DNA from: Paenibacillus pinistramenti
Lineage (GTDB): Bacteria; Bacillota; Bacilli; Paenibacillales; Paenibacillaceae
DNA: 64,000 bases
Assembly: GCF_005869875.1 (NCBI RefSeq)
Contig: NZ_VAWG01000002.1
Coordinates: 1 to 64,000 of the forward strand
Direction of reading: 5' to 3'
Shown here: piece after piece, positions 8,534-16,945 of the stretch
Layout of the letters: each line of letters starts with the position of its first letter
Numbering within the stretch: the stretch's first letter is position 1
Position numbers and translations under genes: made by a program
Notes under the pieces: generated by a model
What the model was told of the DNA's origin: nothing
What the model saw: only the letters and a program-made list of their open reading frames with translations
Databases searched by the model: none

Positions 8534-11113
8534 ATGCCGACAGACAGACCGTCAAGAATGGAACGCAACCATAAGAAACCGGACAAAATGTCGGAGAAGC
8601 CGAAGGGCAAGAAGAACAAGAAACGCCTGAATGGCAGAATGATCTTTTGGACCTCTTTCTTTACCGTTGCGATCGCTGTAATCTGCGGAATTGTAGGTTA
8701 TTTGTTTATAACGGTAAATGGAGAGAAGCTTCTGGATGCGAATAAAGACAAGCTGCAGATCAACGGACCGACACAGGTGTTTGACCGCAGCGGCAAATTA
8801 ATGGGTGAAATGTCCCTGGAGACCAGCGATCCGGTGGACAGTGAAGATATACCGAAGCTGGTGAAGGAAGCGTTTGTTGCGACAGAAGACAGACGATTCT
8901 ACGAGCACAGCGGGGTCGATTTCTGGTCGATCGGCCGGGCGGCGGTGAAGGACATTGTAGCCAGAAGTATGGTTGAGGGGGGAAGCACGATCACCCAGCA
9001 GCTGGCGAAGAATATCTTCCTGACCCGGGACAAAACCTTCTTCCGGAAAGCAACCGAAATGTCGATCGCCATGGCGCTCGAACGCCAGTATACGAAAGAC
9101 GAAATCCTGACCATGTATCTGAACCGGATCAACTTTGGCGGCACGACCTATGGGATTAAAGCAGCTTCGGAAAAATATTTCGGCATCTCCGATTTGAATA
9201 AGCTGGATGTCTGGCAGATTGCCACTCTGGCTGCAATGCCGAAGGGACCGTCTGCTTATAACCCGCTCCGCCATCCTGAAGCCTCGACAGCGCGGCGTGC
9301 AGTCGTATTGGATCTGATGTATGACCAGGGCTACATTACTGCAGAGCAGCGCGATGAGGCGAAAGCGGTTGTGTATGACTATCAGCCTCCGGCGAGCAAG
9401 CAGAACTATCTGGCGTTCATTGATTATGTAATGGACGAAGCAGAAGACGTGATGCCTGACCTGACCGAGGACGATTTGGTGCGCGGCGGATATAAGATCT
9501 ACACCACCATGGATGCCCAGGCGCAGAAGGCTGTAGAGAAGGCTTTTGCCGATGATGACAATTTCGAGGAAAGTGTTGACGATCAGCCTGTTCAGGCTGC
9601 GATGATCATCATGAATCATGAGAACGGCGGCATTGTGGCGCTCCTTGGCGGACGCGAATACGAACGTAAAGGCTTTAGCCGGATTACCAGCCGCAGACAG
9701 CCGGGTTCTGCATTTAAACCGATTGTTGCTTATGCTCCGGCTCTTGACACAGGCAAGTTCAACGTCAACTCTGAGCTCAGCAACGAGAAACAGTGCTTTA
9801 ACGATTATTGTCCTACCAACCTGCACGGGTATTCGAATACGATTGGGATGACCGAGGCCATTACGAAATCGGAAAATATCCCGGCCGTCTGGCTGCTGAA
9901 TCAGATCGGTGTTAAGACGGGGATCTCCTATGCTGAGAAGATGGGCGTTCAGCTGGATTCGTCCGACAACAACCTGGCGATCGCCCTCGGCGGTCTGACC
10001 AAAGGAACAACGGTCAAGGAAATGGCTGAGGCCTACAGCGTTTTTGCCAATGATGGTAAATATAATGAGGCTTATTCGATCAAACAAATTGTTGATCCGG
10101 AAGGAACAACCGTTTATAAGCACGGGAATCCGGAACAGGAGCAGGTGCTGAGCGAGGATACCGCTTATTATATGACAGAAATGATGCAGAACGTGGTCAC
10201 CGAAGGTACGGGGAAAAATGCCAGCCTCGGCGAACGCCCGATTGCAGGTAAAACCGGGACCACCCAAAGCGGCATCTCCGGCAGCAGCAAGAACCGGGAC
10301 GCCTGGTTTGTCGGCTACACACCGGAATACACCGCAGCGGTCTGGATGGGTTATGACAAGCCGGACAAAGATCATCTGCTGAACGGCAGCAGCGGTGAAT
10401 CCGCCAAGCTGTTCAGTGCCGTCATGAAGGAAGCTCTTAAAGACGTGCCGATTACGGATTTTGAGAAGCCTTCCGACTTGTCTGAACCGACAGCGCCGCC
10501 TCCTTCGGAGAGTGCTCCTCAAGGCGTGACAGGCCTCAGCGGATCATTTGACAATTCCACAGCAACCGTCAAGCTCAGCTGGAACGCTCCTGACCAGGCG
10601 GACGGAGGCGAATACCGGATCTACCGCAAAGCATCGGATGAGCAGGATTTCTCGATGCTGATGAGCGTGCTGACGACCGATGCCGAGGATCTGAGCGTAG
10701 CACCGGGCAAGACTTATCAATACTATGTGACGTATTACGATAAGGAGAAAGGCCAAGAGAGCGATCCTTCCGGTAAAGTGGAAGTGGACGTTCCGGAAGA
10801 GCAGACCCCGGCTTCGGAAGAACCGAGCCCGGATGTCAGCGCACCGGAGGAAAGTCCGCCGCCTGAAGAGTCAGCGGGTGACATGCTTTCAGCCCCTCCT
10901 GGTGAAACAACTGCGCCTGAGAGCAGTGATACGGGCGAGGGAAATAACGAGGATAACAGCGGGGACGAGGGGACGCAAGCCTCCGAACAGCCGGGCAGCT
11001 CCGGAGCAGCATCAACCGAGAACGGGCAGGGGAAACACGCATCGGGAACCGCAAGCGAAGACCCTGGGGTTCCGGTGGGCGCATCCGGCACCGAACTTCC
11101 TACCGCCCCGTGA
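8534..11113 (+). CDS. Class A penicillin-binding protein (PBP1A-like) with FN3 domain and acidic tail
   Basis: Bifunctional peptidoglycan synthase: glycan polymerisation and peptide cross-linking at the outer membrane face. After a Lys/Arg-rich cytoplasmic start there is one TM segment (about 35-57), a GT51 glycosyltransferase domain (VATEDRRFYEH, EGGSTITQQLAKN), then a transpeptidase with Ser-x-x-Lys in PGSAFKPI, SEN and KTGTT. Residues about 670-755 form a fibronectin type III domain and the last 100 are Glu/Ser/Pro-rich and probably unstructured. I choose ATG 8534 (859 aa), 12 bases after GGAAGGGAG; a frame extension to TTG 8477 runs through the hfq terminator. In-frame ATG 8558 is an alternative. 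It is transcribed alone before a terminator. Confidence 0.95.
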   Translation: MPTDRPSRMERNHKKPDKMSEKPKGKKNKKRLNGRMIFWTSFFTVAIAVICGIVGYLFITVNGEKLLDANKDKLQINGPTQVFDRSGKLMGEMSLETSDPVDSEDIPKLVKEAFVATEDRRFYEHSGVDFWSIGRAAVKDIVARSMVEGGSTITQQLAKNIFLTRDKTFFRKATEMSIAMALERQYTKDEILTMYLNRINFGGTTYGIKAASEKYFGISDLNKLDVWQIATLAAMPKGPSAYNPLRHPEASTARRAVVLDLMYDQGYITAEQRDEAKAVVYDYQPPASKQNYLAFIDYVMDEAEDVMPDLTEDDLVRGGYKIYTTMDAQAQKAVEKAFADDDNFEESVDDQPVQAAMIIMNHENGGIVALLGGREYERKGFSRITSRRQPGSAFKPIVAYAPALDTGKFNVNSELSNEKQCFNDYCPTNLHGYSNTIGMTEAITKSENIPAVWLLNQIGVKTGISYAEKMGVQLDSSDNNLAIALGGLTKGTTVKEMAEAYSVFANDGKYNEAYSIKQIVDPEGTTVYKHGNPEQEQVLSEDTAYYMTEMMQNVVTEGTGKNASLGERPIAGKTGTTQSGISGSSKNRDAWFVGYTPEYTAAVWMGYDKPDKDHLLNGSSGESAKLFSAVMKEALKDVPITDFEKPSDLSEPTAPPPSESAPQGVTGLSGSFDNSTATVKLSWNAPDQADGGEYRIYRKASDEQDFSMLMSVLTTDAEDLSVAPGKTYQYYVTYYDKEKGQESDPSGKVEVDVPEEQTPASEEPSPDVSAPEESPPPEESAGDMLSAPPGETTAPESSDTGEGNNEDNSGDEGTQASEQPGSSGAASTENGQGKHASGTASEDPGVPVGASGTELPTAP

Positions 11114-11168
11114 TGAATTAACTTGACCCCATGATGAGTTATCTTGACCCATTATGAATTAACTTGAA
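11111..11168 (+). repeat. Three imperfect 20-21 bp tandem repeats at the 3' end of the PBP gene
   Basis: Copies run 11111-11131 (TGATGAATTAACTTGACCCC plus A), 11132-11151 (TGATGAGTTATCTTGACCCA) and a partial third copy 11152-11168. The first copy begins at the PBP stop codon. Each full copy holds a TTGACC, a -35-like string, but no matching -10 elements are apparent. Confidence 0.8.
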
Positions 11169-11170
11169 TA

Positions 11171-11213
11171 GAGATCAAGCGGAGAGACGAAATCTTTGCT
11201 TGATCTCTTTTTT
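11171..11213 (+). terminator. Intrinsic terminator after the PBP gene
   Basis: GAGATCAAGC at 11171-11180 pairs perfectly with GCTTGATCTC at 11198-11207, followed at once by a run of eight T. Confidence 0.95.
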
Positions 11214-11311
11214 TTATGTGATATTTTACATGTAAGGTGATAATCGCTTTTTGAGACTGGACACCAAATGTGATAAGCTGGAATTAATATGTGCTGGAAA
11301 GGGTCTTGACC

Positions 11312-11884
11312 ATGAAACGAAAATTCGGAGACCGTGCGAACTGGAGGCGCGTAACACAACGCAGGTTTGCTTCGCGGTATGTAGAAGATCCCCATTTCTC
11401 CGGATACATTACGTTATACGGTATTGAGGCGCTTAGAGAACCGCTATGGAAAACTTACGGAAAACATACCTTTAGGATTGCAGACAAAGGTTATTCCTGG
11501 CTTCAGTATTACCCCAAAGACGCTCATTATATTATAACGGCGATGTTTGATGACCGGAATGAAATAGTGGAATGGTATATAGATATTTGCAAGCATCAGG
11601 GTGTGACCGACCAGGGAGTTCCCTGGTTTGATGATTTGTATTTGGATATTGTGGTGCTTCGAAACGGAGAAGTATTTCTGCTCGACCAGGATGAGCTTGA
11701 TGACGCATTGGGACGCAGAATTATTACCATGCGCGATTATGAACTTGCCACCCAGACGGCCAGAGAGGTGCTTCATATGATTGATGCGCATGCTTTCCCT
11801 TATTTCCTGATGTCGCTAGATCACTGCAGACAAGGCTTTGAGCTGGAGAGGCTAAAATTTCGGGATAGCGGAGGCATTTCATGA
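11312..11884 (+). CDS. DUF402 protein, NtdP/YgaC-like nucleoside phosphatase
   Basis: A 190-residue DUF402 protein resembling B. subtilis YgaC and staphylococcal nucleoside tri-/diphosphatase NtdP. Family-like stretches are GYSWLQYYPKDAHY, FDDRNEIVEWYIDI and DDLYLDIVVL, with conserved Asp/Glu residues that would bind metal, and the ending around HMIDAHAFPYFLM. It probably hydrolyses nucleoside tri- or diphosphates in the cytoplasm, but only the family supports that. GGAAAGGG lies 8 bases before ATG 11312; an in-frame GTG at 11291 is less well placed. It overlaps the next gene by 4 bases (ATGA). Confidence 0.8.
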   Translation: MKRKFGDRANWRRVTQRRFASRYVEDPHFSGYITLYGIEALREPLWKTYGKHTFRIADKGYSWLQYYPKDAHYIITAMFDDRNEIVEWYIDICKHQGVTDQGVPWFDDLYLDIVVLRNGEVFLLDQDELDDALGRRIITMRDYELATQTAREVLHMIDAHAFPYFLMSLDHCRQGFELERLKFRDSGGIS

Positions 11885-12531
11885 GCAGGCGAACCTATCA
11901 AGCTAATGGATTGGCTGCTGCAGGGAGGAGGAGCCTTTATAAATCTTTGGCTAAAGGGGCAGGACTGCTGATCCTGCTGCTGGCTGTATGGCTGGCCTAC
12001 GCTGCCCTGCAGGTGGAGAGTGAACGGAGCAAAGAACCGGCCGAGAAGGCGGATGTCGGCATTGTGCTGGGAGCTGCTTTGTGGGATGACAAACCAAGCC
12101 CGGGGCTTGAGGAGCGCCTGGAACGTGCGGTGCAGGATTACCGGAACGGCAAGTTTTCCGTGCTGATTGTTACCGGAGGACTGGACACTGACAAATCACA
12201 GCTGACCGAAGCGGAGGGCATGGCGGAATATCTGGAGAGCAAGGGGATCCCAGCGGACCGGATCCTTCTTGAGAATAAGGCAACCGACACTTACGAGAAT
12301 CTGCTCTACAGTCAGCGGATTATGGAAGAACATAACTTGAAGACAGCTATCATCATTACTCATGATTTCCACGGACGCCGCTCTCTGGAAATAGCCCGGG
12401 CACTGGATTACAAGTGGCCTCAGCTTTCGCTGATGCGTACCAAGGTGATGAATGAGGGGTATTACAAAATCCGCGAGGTTCTGGCTTATACGAAATGGAA
12501 GCTGCAGCTGATCACCATGGCTGTAACTTGA
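11881..12531 (+). CDS. YdcF/SanA family membrane-anchored protein (DUF218)
   Basis: A 216-residue DUF218 protein. One N-terminal TM segment (about 22-42, GAGLLILLLAVWLAYAAL) is followed by the DUF218 core: IVLGAALWDD, LIVTGG, EAEGMAEYLESKGIP, LENKATDTYENL, IIITHDFHGRRS. Members such as SanA, ElyC and YdcF affect envelope integrity in other bacteria; the biochemical activity is not settled. The start overlaps the DUF402 gene by 4 bases with GGAGG just upstream, so the two are coupled. Confidence 0.85.
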   Translation: MSRRTYQANGLAAAGRRSLYKSLAKGAGLLILLLAVWLAYAALQVESERSKEPAEKADVGIVLGAALWDDKPSPGLEERLERAVQDYRNGKFSVLIVTGGLDTDKSQLTEAEGMAEYLESKGIPADRILLENKATDTYENLLYSQRIMEEHNLKTAIIITHDFHGRRSLEIARALDYKWPQLSLMRTKVMNEGYYKIREVLAYTKWKLQLITMAVT

Positions 12532-12624
12532 GTGCATCCAAAACTTTTAATAAGGTAAGGTCAACTAGAATATAGTGTAACAGTAACTTTCAAAGTCCTT
12601 ACTTTAAAATGAGGTGATGCCTTC

Positions 12625-13623
12625 ATGCAAGGGCGTGCCATGGCCGGCAGCGGACGCTCTGACGAAAGACCGTCCAGACAAATCAATGTCATTCTCCGAA
12701 ACTCTGAACCTCCCGTCATTTCCCAACCCGTACCGGACACGGAAGCCGCACCTGCTCCTGCTGAGAAGCAGCAGGGCGCTTTTATGGAGATCCGCAAAGA
12801 GCTTGAACAGCTGGTAGGCCTCGACAATATTAAGACGCTGGTCTATGAGATTTTTGCACTGCTCCAGGTTGCGCGTCTTCGTTCTGACGCAGGGCTTCTG
12901 TCTGAAGCCCAGGTGTTTCACATGGTATTCCGGGGCAACCCGGGTACAGGCAAAACAACCGTTGCCAGGATTGTTGCCAAGCTTTTTCAGAAGATGGGCG
13001 TATTGTCCAAAGGGCACCTGATCGAAGCAGAGCGCGCTGACCTTGTAGGTGAATACATCGGTCATACGGCTCAGAAGACCCGTGATCTTGTGAAGAAAGC
13101 GATGGGCGGCATTTTATTTATAGACGAGGCATACAGCTTGGCCCGGGGCGGTGAGAAGGATTTCGGCAAAGAGGCGATTGATACGCTTGTGAAAGCGATG
13201 GAGGATCACAAGAATCAGTTTATTCTAATATTGGCCGGCTACTCGGACGAGATGGAGTTTTTCCTGGAGACGAACCCGGGGCTGCCCTCACGGTTTCCCA
13301 TTCAAATTGATTTCCCGGACTACTCAGTCGATCAGCTGATCCAAATTTCCGAAATGATGGCGAAGGAACGCGATTATATTTTGATGCCGCAGGCGATACT
13401 CAAATTAAAGCAGCATTTAATGGCGGAGAAGCTGGAAAGCGAATACGCCTTCAGCAATGCAAGATATGTGCGCAACGTGATCGAACGTTCGATCAGACAG
13501 CAGGCCGTACGGCTGCTCAATCAATACGGCGGGTCCTCTCCGGGCAAGCTGGAGCTTATGACCCTGCGGACTGAAGATTTGAAGGTTGATTCCAAAGCGG
13601 AGAAGAAGCCAGGCATTCTATAA
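12625..13623 (+). CDS. spoVK: Stage V sporulation protein K (CbbX-type AAA ATPase)
   Basis: AAA+ ATPase required for late sporulation in B. subtilis. The first 55 residues are Pro/Ala-rich; then come Walker A FRGNPGTGKTT (near 110), Walker B GILFIDEAY (near 165), and PSRFPIQIDFPDYS with the conserved arginine region, followed by the small helical lid domain. The order spoVK-hflX-ynbB-glnR-glnA matches B. subtilis, which supports the assignment. GAGGTG lies 8 bases before ATG 12625. I see no clear sigma-E or sigma-K promoter in the 93-base gap upstream. Confidence 0.92.
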   Translation: MQGRAMAGSGRSDERPSRQINVILRNSEPPVISQPVPDTEAAPAPAEKQQGAFMEIRKELEQLVGLDNIKTLVYEIFALLQVARLRSDAGLLSEAQVFHMVFRGNPGTGKTTVARIVAKLFQKMGVLSKGHLIEAERADLVGEYIGHTAQKTRDLVKKAMGGILFIDEAYSLARGGEKDFGKEAIDTLVKAMEDHKNQFILILAGYSDEMEFFLETNPGLPSRFPIQIDFPDYSVDQLIQISEMMAKERDYILMPQAILKLKQHLMAEKLESEYAFSNARYVRNVIERSIRQQAVRLLNQYGGSSPGKLELMTLRTEDLKVDSKAEKKPGIL

Positions 13624-13665
13624 TCAGCTCAGTCATGTGATTTGGCAAAAGGAGCTTAGCGTGAG

Positions 13666-14955
13666 ATGAAGCAGACAACGTACGATACGACCCCGTTCCT
13701 TCCGGACCGAGCGGTTCTAGTGAGTCTGATTACTGATGAGGTTAAACGCACCGGCATAGACCCGGATTATTCCATCCAGGAGCTGGTTAATTTGGCGGAG
13801 ACCGCCGGCGTTGAGGTGAGAGGACAGCTTGTCCAGAACAAGGAAACGCCGGATGCCCGCTTTTTTCTTGGAAAAGGCAAGGTGGAGGAGCTGGCCGGCC
13901 TGATCCACGAGCAGGAAGCCAATACGGCGATATTTGATCAGGAGCTCTCGGGTGCCCAGGTCCGTAATCTTGAGGAGCGGCTTGATGTCAAAATTATTGA
14001 CCGCACGCAGCTGATTCTTGACATCTTTGCGCAGCGGGCGAAAACAAGAGAAGGGATTATTCAGGTCGAGCTTGCCCAGCTCTCGTATCTTCTGCCGCGG
14101 TTATCCGGGCACGGCAAGAATTTATCACGGCTCGGAGGCGGAATCGGGACAAGGGGTCCAGGTGAAAGTAAGCTGGAAACGGACCGCCGCCATATTCGCG
14201 GACGGATTCATGATCTGAAACGGCAGCTTGAGGAGGTTACCCGCCACCGTAAGCTTCACCGGAGCCGGCGGAAGGAAACAGGCATTGTTCAGGTTGCGCT
14301 TGTCGGCTATACCAATGCGGGCAAATCAACGCTGCTTAAGCAATTGACGGAAGCAGACGTCTATATCGAAAACCAGCTGTTTGCAACACTGGACCCTACG
14401 ACTCGTAATCTGATCCTGCCCAGCGGGAAAGAAATCGTTCTGACGGATACCGTTGGTTTTATTCAGAATCTGCCCCACGACCTGGTTGCCTCCTTCCGTG
14501 CCACCCTGGAAGAAGTCAACGAAGCAGATTTGATCCTCCACGTAGTTGATGCTTCTTCTGATAACCGGGAAGAGCAGATGCGGGTGGTGGGCGATATTCT
14601 GAATGAGCTTGGGGCGGGAGACAAACCGCAGATCCTCTTGTTTAACAAGATCGACCTCTGCGGACCTGAACAGCTGGAAATGCTGCCGTCTTCCGGTTCT
14701 GCCTTGAAGATCAGTGCTTATAATGATGATGATCTCATTAGAGTAGTGGCAGCAATCCAGGAGCATTTAACCGGCGAAACGGTTACCTTTAAGCTGCCTG
14801 CCTCCCAAGGTGATCTGATTGCATTAATTCATCGGATCGGCAGGGTAGAAGAACAGGGCACGGAGCAGGATTCTGTGATCTATAAAGTCCAAGTGAATCA
14901 TGATGATTATTTGAAACAGAAGCATAAGCTTGAACCTTACGTGACTAAGGCGTAA
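13666..14955 (+). CDS. hflX: GTPase HflX
   Basis: Ribosome-associated GTPase that splits stalled or hibernating ribosomes. The 429-residue protein has the HflX N-terminal domain ([38 protein letters not shown]), the linker glycine-rich motif [14 protein letters not shown] with a basic coiled stretch, then the G domain: G1 GYTNAGKST (near 208), TLDPTT, DTVGFI and NKIDL. A short C-terminal domain follows. GGAG lies about 11 bases before the ATG. It follows spoVK by 42 bases. Confidence 0.97.
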   Translation: MKQTTYDTTPFLPDRAVLVSLITDEVKRTGIDPDYSIQELVNLAETAGVEVRGQLVQNKETPDARFFLGKGKVEELAGLIHEQEANTAIFDQELSGAQVRNLEERLDVKIIDRTQLILDIFAQRAKTREGIIQVELAQLSYLLPRLSGHGKNLSRLGGGIGTRGPGESKLETDRRHIRGRIHDLKRQLEEVTRHRKLHRSRRKETGIVQVALVGYTNAGKSTLLKQLTEADVYIENQLFATLDPTTRNLILPSGKEIVLTDTVGFIQNLPHDLVASFRATLEEVNEADLILHVVDASSDNREEQMRVVGDILNELGAGDKPQILLFNKIDLCGPEQLEMLPSSGSALKISAYNDDDLIRVVAAIQEHLTGETVTFKLPASQGDLIALIHRIGRVEEQGTEQDSVIYKVQVNHDDYLKQKHKLEPYVTKA

Positions 14956-15009
14956 CTTGTGACAAAGTGGTAATTTAAGTAACATAGAGATGACATTCAA
15001 GTGACATAA

Positions 15010-15046
15010 GAGGTTCATTGCTGCTTGACCAGCCGCGGTGAACCTC
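15010..15046 (+). other. Strong RNA hairpin between hflX and ynbB
   Basis: GAGGTTCATTGC at 15010-15021 pairs over 12 positions with GCGGTGAACCTC at 15035-15046 (two G-U pairs), with an inner GCT/AGC stem around a TGACC loop. There is no T run after it, so it is a poor intrinsic terminator. It ends 25 bases before the ynbB start and could affect its expression or mRNA processing. Confidence 0.75.
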
Positions 15047-15071
15047 GATTTAAGAGGAGAGAAGAAAGCGA

Positions 15072-16325
15072 ATGGCTGTTTTTTCAGAGGAAACCTTAAC
15101 TAGAGTTAGAGATGCAGAAGCTTTAACGGCACCGGCGCTGGCTGCCATTGACCGGATCGTCGATCAGAATCAATGGAAGGTAATTGAAGCTTTCCAGAAG
15201 CACAAGGTGAGCGATTATCATTTTTCCAATTCTACCGGATATGCCTATAACGACCGTGGACGTGAAGTGCTGGATTTGGTGTACGCCGAAGTATTTGGTG
15301 CGGAAGCCGCGCTGGTGCGGCCTCATTTTGCTTCAGGCACGCATACGATTTCTACGGCTCTGTTCGGCGTATTGCGTCCGGGAGATGAGCTGTTTTACAT
15401 TACAGGAAGACCTTATGATACGTTACATAAAGTGATCGGAAAATCCGGCGACGGCACCGGCTCGCTGGCCGACTTTGGAATCGGATATAAGGAAGCCGCC
15501 CTTCTGGAGAACGGAAAAGTTGATTGGGATGCCGTGACCGAAGGAATTAACGAGCATACAAAAGTCATCGGCATACAGCGCTCAAGAGGATACGACTGGC
15601 GGAGCTCTTTTTCAGTCCAGGAAATCGGAGAGATGGTGGCTCGGCTGAAGGCAGTTAAACCGGATCTTATCGTATTCGTCGACAATTGCTATGGAGAATT
15701 TACGGAGGAGCTTGAACCGACCCAGGTTGGCGTGGATCTCATGGCAGGCTCATTAATTAAGAATCCGGGTGGAGGACTGGCTGAAACGGGCGGCTACATT
15801 TGCGGCAAATCCAAGTATGTCGAGCTTGCTGCTTACCGCTTAACGGCTCCTGGAATTGGCGGTGAAGTCGGCGCCATGCTTGGAACGACCAGGGGAATTT
15901 ATCAGGGGTTGTTTATGGCTCCAACCATTGTTGGACAAGCACTTAAAGGAAGCATACTTGCTGCTGCTGTTTATGAGCAGGCAGGCTTTGTTACAAAGCC
16001 TCGCTGGAACGAACCCCGGACGGACTTGATTCAAGCGATCTCGTTCGAAACGGCGGATCAGCTGATTTCTTTTGTGCAGGGTGTCCAGAAGGCTTCTGCG
16101 GTTGACGGGCATGTTGTTCCGGAGCCTTGGGATATGCCGGGGTATGAGAATCCCGTGATTATGGCTGCTGGGACCTTTATACAAGGAGGAAGCCTTGAGC
16201 TTAGTGCCGATGCACCGATTCGCGAGCCTTATATTGCTTATATGCAGGGCGGACTTACGTATTCTCATGTCAAATTTGCTATAATGTCTTCGCTTGAAAA
16301 GATGAAAGACATCAATCTCCTCTAA
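15072..16325 (+). CDS. ynbB: YnbB family PLP enzyme (methionine gamma-lyase-like)
   Basis: A 417-residue fold-type I PLP enzyme of the family named aluminium resistance protein/methionine gamma-lyase-like, found beside hflX and glnR in B. subtilis as ynbB. Visible motifs are HFASGTHTI, GIQRSRGYDWR, VDNCYGEFTEELEP (aspartate that contacts the PLP ring) and SLIKNPGGGLAETGGYI, where the lysine is the probable Schiff-base residue. The in vivo substrate is not established. Ribosome binding site: GGAGAG 13 bases upstream. Confidence 0.85.
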   Translation: MAVFSEETLTRVRDAEALTAPALAAIDRIVDQNQWKVIEAFQKHKVSDYHFSNSTGYAYNDRGREVLDLVYAEVFGAEAALVRPHFASGTHTISTALFGVLRPGDELFYITGRPYDTLHKVIGKSGDGTGSLADFGIGYKEAALLENGKVDWDAVTEGINEHTKVIGIQRSRGYDWRSSFSVQEIGEMVARLKAVKPDLIVFVDNCYGEFTEELEPTQVGVDLMAGSLIKNPGGGLAETGGYICGKSKYVELAAYRLTAPGIGGEVGAMLGTTRGIYQGLFMAPTIVGQALKGSILAAAVYEQAGFVTKPRWNEPRTDLIQAISFETADQLISFVQGVQKASAVDGHVVPEPWDMPGYENPVIMAAGTFIQGGSLELSADAPIREPYIAYMQGGLTYSHVKFAIMSSLEKMKDINLL

Positions 16326-16343
16326 TGTTTACCTGATTCTGGC

Positions 16344-16372
16344 TTGACATGTTAGACAACGTAACATAAAAT
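16344..16372 (+). promoter_or_regulatory. glnR promoter with GlnR operator in the spacer
   Basis: TTGACA (-35) at 16344-16349 and TAAAAT (-10) at 16367-16372 are 17 bases apart. That spacer, 16350-16366, is exactly TGTTA-N7-TAACA, a perfect match to the GlnR/TnrA consensus TGTnA-N7-TnACA. Bound GlnR would directly cover the promoter, so the glnRA operon is expected to be autorepressed under nitrogen excess. Confidence 0.93.
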
Positions 16373-16414
16373 GAACTCAGAAAAAACATTAACATTATTG
16401 GAAGGTTGAGAGCG

Positions 16415-16825
16415 ATGGGTGATGAAATACGGAGAAACATGGCCTTATTCCCAATCGGTATTGTGATGAAGCTTACTGACTTATCGGCTCGCCAGATCCG
16501 TTATTATGAACAACATCAGTTAATTGTGCCTGCACGAACTTCGGGTAACCAGCGTCTGTTTTCCTTTAACGATGTTGAACGTTTGCTGGAGATTAAGGCG
16601 CTGATCGATAAAGGCGTTAACATCGCTGGAATCAAACAGGTTATGAATCCGGTTGCAAAAGAATCCCAGGATGCGACCGTGCTTACCGATGATACCGAGG
16701 AGAAGCGCAAGGAATTAACGGATTCGCAATTATACAGAATGCTTAAACAGCAGTTGGTAACCGGGAGAAGACCTGGTCAGGTTTCATTGATCCAAGGGGA
16801 ACTTTCCCGTTTCTTTAAGTCATAA
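16415..16825 (+). CDS. glnR: Nitrogen metabolism repressor GlnR (MerR family)
   Basis: MerR-type repressor of 136 residues, close to the 135 of B. subtilis GlnR. The winged helix-turn-helix is MKLTDLSARQIRYYEQHQL, followed by RLFSFNDVERLLEIKALID. The C-terminal tail ending GELSRFFKS resembles the segment through which feedback-inhibited glutamine synthetase controls GlnR in B. subtilis. It starts at ATG 16415 with GGAAGG 9 bases upstream; an in-frame TTG at 16406 overlaps nothing useful. It is transcribed with glnA. Confidence 0.95.
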   Translation: MGDEIRRNMALFPIGIVMKLTDLSARQIRYYEQHQLIVPARTSGNQRLFSFNDVERLLEIKALIDKGVNIAGIKQVMNPVAKESQDATVLTDDTEEKRKELTDSQLYRMLKQQLVTGRRPGQVSLIQGELSRFFKS

Positions 16826-16945
16826 TCGGGCTCCTGCTCCCGCTTATGACAGCCCGGGGCAACCTGATGTTACCTATTTTTCTACATATGTTTGTTCATC
16901 ACGGTTGTTACCAAGATAGAATATCACTGACAAGGAGAGGGTATT

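Noticed and set aside
8798-10522. 574-codon open frame on the minus strand opposite the PBP gene
   Set aside because: No ribosome binding site, no family resemblance and fully contained in a clear PBP gene; a coding-bias shadow.
16870-16895. Second GlnR-like site before glnA (TGTTA...CTACA)
   Set aside because: The spacing is 19 bases overall, not the 17 of the consensus, and the right half lacks TnACA.
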